A stretch of 64,000 nt of DNA, from contig NZ_CP011058.1 in NCBI RefSeq assembly GCF_000961095.1, positions 5,348,001 through 5,412,000 on the forward strand, given 5' to 3'. Shown piece by piece: positions 59,981-64,000 of the stretch; position 1 is the stretch's first letter, and each line of letters starts with the position of its first letter. The notes under the pieces are model-generated. The model was not told the origin of the DNA, did no database searches, and worked only from the letters and a program-made list of their open reading frames with translations. Both the position numbers and the translations under genes were made by a program. The stretch comes from Paenibacillus beijingensis. Lineage in GTDB: Bacteria > Bacillota > Bacilli > Paenibacillales > Paenibacillaceae.

Positions 59981-60048
59981 CGGCTGAACCTACGCCTCAT
60001 CGCTGCAAGCGATGCGCCCAATCCACAGATTCGCATAATTTCCTAAAC

Positions 60049-60087
60049 TAAAATAAAAGGCTTCCGGCAGTCAGCTCCGGAAACCTT
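60049..60087 (-). terminator. Rho-independent terminator of the dynamin-like gene
   Basis: AAGG-C-TTCCGG (60057-60067) pairs with CCGGAA-A-CCTT (60077-60087), one mismatch, followed by TTATTTTAG on the minus strand. Confidence 0.85.
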
Positions 60088-60099
60088 AATGAAAAACCG

Positions 60100-63000
60100 T
60101 TATATGGATTGCAGCTTGCGGCTAATCTCAATCAGCGCTTCCCGGCTGCCGTTATCTTGCAGCGAAAGCAGCTTGCCGTCCGCATAGGCGTCCAGTTCCT
60201 CCCGCAATCGGCCGGCGGAGCGGACGATCATCTCCGTCAGCAGCGATTCGTAAACAGGCTGCCATCTGCGCCCCGCCTCCTGAATCCACAGCTGCATCGA
60301 TGGGGCAAGCTTCGCTTCCAATTCGGAGCGCAGCTGTTTGCTTCCTTCTCCTTCAAAAAAAGACCGCGGACTTTTGAAGCGGGCATTCAGCCATTTGGCA
60401 TCGATTTCGTCGAAATGCAACGAAGCGGTCTCTTCCGGCGTATCGAAAGCGGCATCCTCGTAAGGGGACGGCCGAAATCCCGTCAGCCGCGCGCTCAGCT
60501 TTTCCGAGAGCGCTGCATATCGCTTGCCCGCCAGCGAATTGACCGTCCGCCCCATCCGCAGCGTCGTTGCCAGCAGTTCCTGCGACAGCTCGGTTTGCAG
60601 CATCCGCTGCAGCTCCAGCCACGAGGTCCAAACCGCTTTGCGCAAATCGCGGCCGTCGTCCCGCAGTACCGAAGGGTTAAACGCGAAGGCGAAAAACTCC
60701 CCGAAACGGTACTGTACCCGCTGCAAAACATAGTACAAAAGCTCCTGGCGTTCCTTCTCCAGCTCCGCAGCGGGAATCGAGCGGACCGCTTCCTCAATCT
60801 CGGCTTCGGCGGAGCGCTTCTGCCCGGACAATGCTTCGCGCTGTTCCTCCCGCGCAGCCGCGTCTCCTTCTGCCGCTTCGATCCACTCGCGGATCGTATC
60901 TCTTGCCCGTCCGATTTCCTGCTCGGCGGACTTGATGGCCAGACTGCCCAGCTCATGCTGCGTAAAATCGTTAAATGAACGCTCGAAGCGTCCGATCATG
61001 GAAGCTTCCACCATCGCCGCATCGCCCGCTTCTTTGCCGTCGAGCGCCAGCATGCTGGAAACGGGATAAAGACGCGGAAAGCGGATGCCGTGCTGCAGCA
61101 AATTGCTCTCTACATGCGCGAGCACGCCGCCAAGCTCCTCTTGCGAGGAAGCGAGGTCGGCGGCGTTCACGAGAAAGAACATTTTATCGAGCTCGAACTG
61201 ATCCTTCACTCTTCCGAGCTGCATCAGAAACTGCCGGTCCGCCTGCGAAAAAGCATGGTTGTAATAGGTGACGAAAAGCACCGCATCGGCGTTCTTGATA
61301 TAGTTGAACGCGACGCCGGTATGCCTTGCGTTGACGGAATCGGCGCCCGGCGTGTCGACGAGCACGACGCCCTGATCGGTGAGCGGCGAGCTGTAATACA
61401 GCTCGATCTCGCGCACAAAACAGGAGCGCGACTCATCGGCGACATACAGCCGGTATTCCGTCTCGTCGACGACAAGCTCGCTTCCGAGCCGGGAAGAGAG
61501 CGAATCCCAGCCGGCTTCCGCCGCTTTCAGAAAGCTGTAATGCGGTCTGCCGGCCGCATGCAGCCCGTCGGGCGACAGCCTCGATATTTGCTTTAGCAGC
61601 TCCCCGGCGCCGCCGCTGCCCGCCTCTTCCCCAAGCAGCGCCAGCGAATAGCGCATATCGTCCAGCATCGCTTCCGGCGATTTCAGCAGCACGCGCGCCG
61701 TGCCGTGGCCGTATTCGCCCGCCGGCGGCGCGATCCGGTTGATCGCCGCCGTCGTCGGGTTCGGCGACACCGGCAGCGCCCGCGCGCCGATCAAGGCGTT
61801 GGCAAGCGACGATTTGCCCGCGCTGAACGCGCCGAACAGCGCGATCGTGAAGCGGCTTTCGCGCAGCCGAGCGGCGCGCGTGCGCATCGCAGCCGCCGCT
61901 GAGGCAAGCGATGGCTGCGATGCAAGCAGCTCCGCCGCCGCCGTCAGCCGCTCTGCGGCGAGCCGCTGCGGAGCGAGCGCTCCGCTTGCGGCACGGCCGC
62001 TTTGCGGCGCGCTCCCGCCGCCCGGCTGCGCATTTCCGCCGTCTTGCCGCCCATGCCCGACGCTCATCTGTGCATTTCCGCCGCCTTGCCGCTCATACCC
62101 GACGCCAGGATCCGCGTGACCGCCTGGCGGCTGCGGACGCTGGGCGCTTCGCTGCGCATGCGCGTCTATCGGCTGTACACGACCGCCGGGCTCGGCGCTT
62201 GCATCCGCCGAAACGGCTGCCTTATGGCCTGCGGATGCGGCCGACGCTTTACCGCCTTCAGCAGCGGCAGCTTCGTCATGAAGAGCCGCGGCTTGGTCCG
62301 TCTTGCCGGCTTCCGGCCCGGGAACCGGCAGCTTCGGCGGCTGCGGAGCGGGAGGCAGCAGCGCCTCCAGCCGCGCCGCCCGCTCCCTCGCGTCCCTGTC
62401 CAGTTCCTCCATCCTGCAGAGCGCCTCCGCCTGCGCACCGAGCTTCGCCAGCTCCGTCCGCGCCGCTTCCGCTGCCGCTTCGCTCCGCTTTGCCGCTTTC
62501 GCGGCAATCGCCTCAAGCCGGTCGTAAGCCGCTCGCCGGTAATGCGCTTTCAGCCCGGCGGCAACGTCCCGGCAGTACGTCATCGTATACTCGTTTCCGA
62601 AGACTGCGCCGGTGTTGACCCGCTCCAGGAGCCAATCCGGCGTTGGTCGCCAGGAAAACGATTGTTCAAGCTCGTGTTCGAACGATTCGTCCGCCGCCTG
62701 TTCGGTTTCGGCCGCCCGGCGGATCAGATCCGTCAAATGCCAGACGACGGCCGCCTTCGTCTGCTCGGCCAGATCCGACCTAAACGCCTCCAGCCTGCGC
62801 TGCTGTTCCGCCGCCGTCTTGGAGCCCGCGAACAAGAAACCGGTTTTGAACCCCGGCTTGCGGCTCTCCAGGAAGGAATGGGCCAGATCGCGGGTCGCTG
62901 CCGGCACAACGTTGGCATTGTCAAGCGTTTGCGTAACTTCCTCGCGCATGCTTGTCTCCCATATGTGCGGCCATGATTCCAGCTCGGCAATGCGCGCGCG

Positions 63001-64000
63001 GAGCGCTTCCATTTCCGAAGCGATGCGGCCGGCCGCATCGATGCCTCCGGCTGCTTCCATATACTGCCGGCGGAGCTCCTGCTCCGCTTCTTCCTGCCGT
63101 TTCAAAAACTGTGCGCCCAAATGGCGGACAGAAGCGTATACGCTGCAGCGGCCCAATTGTTCCCGCTCCTCCGCAAGCTCGCCCAGCAGGCTCTCCAGCT
63201 GCTCCCGCTGATTGTGCGGATGATCCGGCTGCCGCAGCGATAAATACATAATGCCGCTCGGCTCAAGACTCCAGTTGCGGAACGCCTTCTCAACACTGCG
63301 CCGGTACTGCGCAAAAGAAAGCTCGCGCTCTCGGTGCTTATCGATTTGATTGACGATGAGATAAAGCGGCTTGCCCCAATCTTTCAGCCGCTTCGCAAAC
63401 GCAAAGTTGATTTCCGACTGGACGTGGTTGTAATCCATCACATAAAAAACGACGTCCGCCAAGTGAAGAGCGGATTCCGTCGCCAGCCGGTGCGCGTCGT
63501 CCGTCGAATCGATGCCCGGCGTATCGAGCAGAACCGTATGACTGCCGAGCACCGGCGCCGGATAGACAATGTCGACCGTTAAAAACTGCTCCCCGTCCTT
63601 GCAGTAATCATCCAGCCGCTGCGGAGGCGCTTCAAACGATTCCACATTGCCGCTGCGCAGCGCGGTGACGACCGCCCTCGCAGGCTCGCCGCCGCGAATG
63701 GAGACGACGTTCGCACTTGTCGGGATCGGACTGGAAGGGAGAAGGTCGGCTCCGCAGAGCGAGTTTACAAGCGTCGATTTGCCCGCCGAAAAATGACCGC
63801 AAAACGCGACCGTCAGCTTTTTTTCCAGCAGCTTCTTCGCAAGTTCAGCCACACGGGCCGCATCCGCGCCGTATCCCGCCTGCTCCATCCAATCCATAGC
63901 GGCCTCCAGCGCCCCCAACAGCCGGTGATCCGCTTCACCCGCCGAACGCTTAAGAGCGGCGAATTCTTCGTCCTGATCTGCAGGTCCTCCAGCCGCATGC
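60100..64000 (-). CDS. Double dynamin-like GTPase (DynA type), 5' end beyond right edge
   Basis: At least 1299 residues; the reading frame stays open to the right edge, so the true start lies outside the window. It contains two complete dynamin-type GTPase modules in one chain, as in B. subtilis DynA. The first has P-loop CGHFSAGKST, LLDTPGIDSTDD and NQIDKHRE; the second has FGAFSAGKSS, LVDTPGADSVNAR and VNAADLASS, each with a long helical stalk after it. A Gly/Gln/Ala-rich linker with a 42-bp DNA repeat joins the modules. DynA fuses membranes and protects against membrane damage or phage; the role here is by homology. Confidence 0.93.
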   Translation of the reverse strand, partial: HAAGGPADQDEEFAALKRSAGEADHRLLGALEAAMDWMEQAGYGADAARVAELAKKLLEKKLTVAFCGHFSAGKSTLVNSLCGADLLPSSPIPTSANVVSIRGGEPARAVVTALRSGNVESFEAPPQRLDDYCKDGEQFLTVDIVYPAPVLGSHTVLLDTPGIDSTDDAHRLATESALHLADVVFYVMDYNHVQSEINFAFAKRLKDWGKPLYLIVNQIDKHRERELSFAQYRRSVEKAFRNWSLEPSGIMYLSLRQPDHPHNQREQLESLLGELAEEREQLGRCSVYASVRHLGAQFLKRQEEAEQELRRQYMEAAGGIDAAGRIASEMEALRARIAELESWPHIWETSMREEVTQTLDNANVVPAATRDLAHSFLESRKPGFKTGFLFAGSKTAAEQQRRLEAFRSDLAEQTKAAVVWHLTDLIRRAAETEQAADESFEHELEQSFSWRPTPDWLLERVNTGAVFGNEYTMTYCRDVAAGLKAHYRRAAYDRLEAIAAKAAKRSEAAAEAARTELAKLGAQAEALCRMEELDRDARERAARLEALLPPAPQPPKLPVPGPEAGKTDQAAALHDEAAAAEGGKASAASAGHKAAVSADASAEPGGRVQPIDAHAQRSAQRPQPPGGHADPGVGYERQGGGNAQMSVGHGRQDGGNAQPGGGSAPQSGRAASGALAPQRLAAERLTAAAELLASQPSLASAAAAMRTRAARLRESRFTIALFGAFSAGKSSLANALIGARALPVSPNPTTAAINRIAPPAGEYGHGTARVLLKSPEAMLDDMRYSLALLGEEAGSGGAGELLKQISRLSPDGLHAAGRPHYSFLKAAEAGWDSLSSRLGSELVVDETEYRLYVADESRSCFVREIELYYSSPLTDQGVVLVDTPGADSVNARHTGVAFNYIKNADAVLFVTYYNHAFSQADRQFLMQLGRVKDQFELDKMFFLVNAADLASSQEELGGVLAHVESNLLQHGIRFPRLYPVSSMLALDGKEAGDAAMVEASMIGRFERSFNDFTQHELGSLAIKSAEQEIGRARDTIREWIEAAEGDAAAREEQREALSGQKRSAEAEIEEAVRSIPAAELEKERQELLYYVLQRVQYRFGEFFAFAFNPSVLRDDGRDLRKAVWTSWLELQRMLQTELSQELLATTLRMGRTVNSLAGKRYAALSEKLSARLTGFRPSPYEDAAFDTPEETASLHFDEIDAKWLNARFKSPRSFFEGEGSKQLRSELEAKLAPSMQLWIQEAGRRWQPVYESLLTEMIVRSAGRLREELDAYADGKLLSLQDNGSREALIEISRKLQSI
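62027..62110. repeat. 42-bp tandem repeat in the dynamin linker
   Basis: Two units (62027-62068 and 62069-62110) that share most positions. They are a whole number of codons and encode two copies of a VGxxRQxGGNAQ-like segment. Confidence 0.75.

Noticed and set aside
59773..60051. A 92-codon gene in the repeat block
   Set aside because: It crosses a 25-bp tandem repeat, has no ribosome-binding site and gives a low-complexity product.
63813..63998. Short alternative frame at the right edge, and a downstream TTG as the dynamin start
   Set aside because: The dynamin frame stays open to the edge with sensible residues (DEEFAALKRSAGEADHRLL), so the gene is simply cut by the window and the other frame is a shadow.

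Overview
The window looks like chromosome from an endospore-forming, moderately GC-rich Gram-positive bacterium of the Paenibacillus type. The evidence is gene content and order. lexA faces yneA and ynzC; spoVK-hflX-ynbB-glnR-glnA, miaA-hfq and cotE-mutS-mutL keep the order known from Bacillales; sporulation genes (cotE, spoVK) are present; and ribosome-binding sites are strong AGGAGG types, often used with GTG or TTG starts. Species cannot be fixed from the sequence alone. I see no rRNA, tRNA, CRISPR array or intact insertion sequence.

Layout. 1-4150: an edge-truncated aldo/keto reductase, the SOS regulator lexA with its divergent target yneA, ynzC, an unknown protein made of two tandem repeats, a 44-codon small gene and a PIG-L type deacetylase. 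4210-11320, all minus strand: glnA/glnR nitrogen control, ynbB, hflX, spoVK, a DUF218 protein and a DUF402 protein. 11490-15530: qoxABCD, a complete aa3-type quinol oxidase. 15640-31310, minus strand: a small membrane protein, a lipoprotein cyclophilin, a class A penicillin-binding protein, hfq, miaA, a SAM methyltransferase, mutL, mutS, an uncharacterised amidoligase-fold protein, cotE and an M32 carboxypeptidase. 31530-37220, mixed strands: a YqkB-like protein, carbonic anhydrase, DUF309, two small proteins, a KAS II-type synthase, a broken GH18 gene and a small membrane protein. 37300-42050: odhAB of the TCA cycle behind a possible attenuator leader. 42060-46360: small proteins, an XRE regulator, an RNA methyltransferase-like gene coupled to an RluA-type pseudouridine synthase, and a MarR regulator. 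46350-59360, minus strand: parC/parE, an ABC-2 transporter pair, an SGNH hydrolase, purT and a heterodimeric ABC exporter. 60100 to the right edge: a double dynamin-like GTPase that continues beyond the window.

How genes work together. LexA represses itself and the division inhibitor YneA through a cluster of six operator-like sites. GlnR controls glnRA through a box lying inside the end of ynbB. MutS/MutL form mismatch repair, and MiaA and Hfq belong to RNA modification and sRNA biology. OdhA/OdhB feed electrons to the respiratory chain that ends in the Qox oxidase. ParC/ParE form topoisomerase IV, and the two half-size ABC proteins form one exporter with one normal and one degenerate ATP site.

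Most of the window is conserved housekeeping sequence. The least explained parts are the amidoligase-fold gene between cotE and mutS, the structured leader upstream of odhA, the LexA operator cluster, in-frame minisatellites inside mutL and the dynamin gene, and several intergenic repeat or palindrome elements (45866-46146, 55346-55498, 59548-59980).
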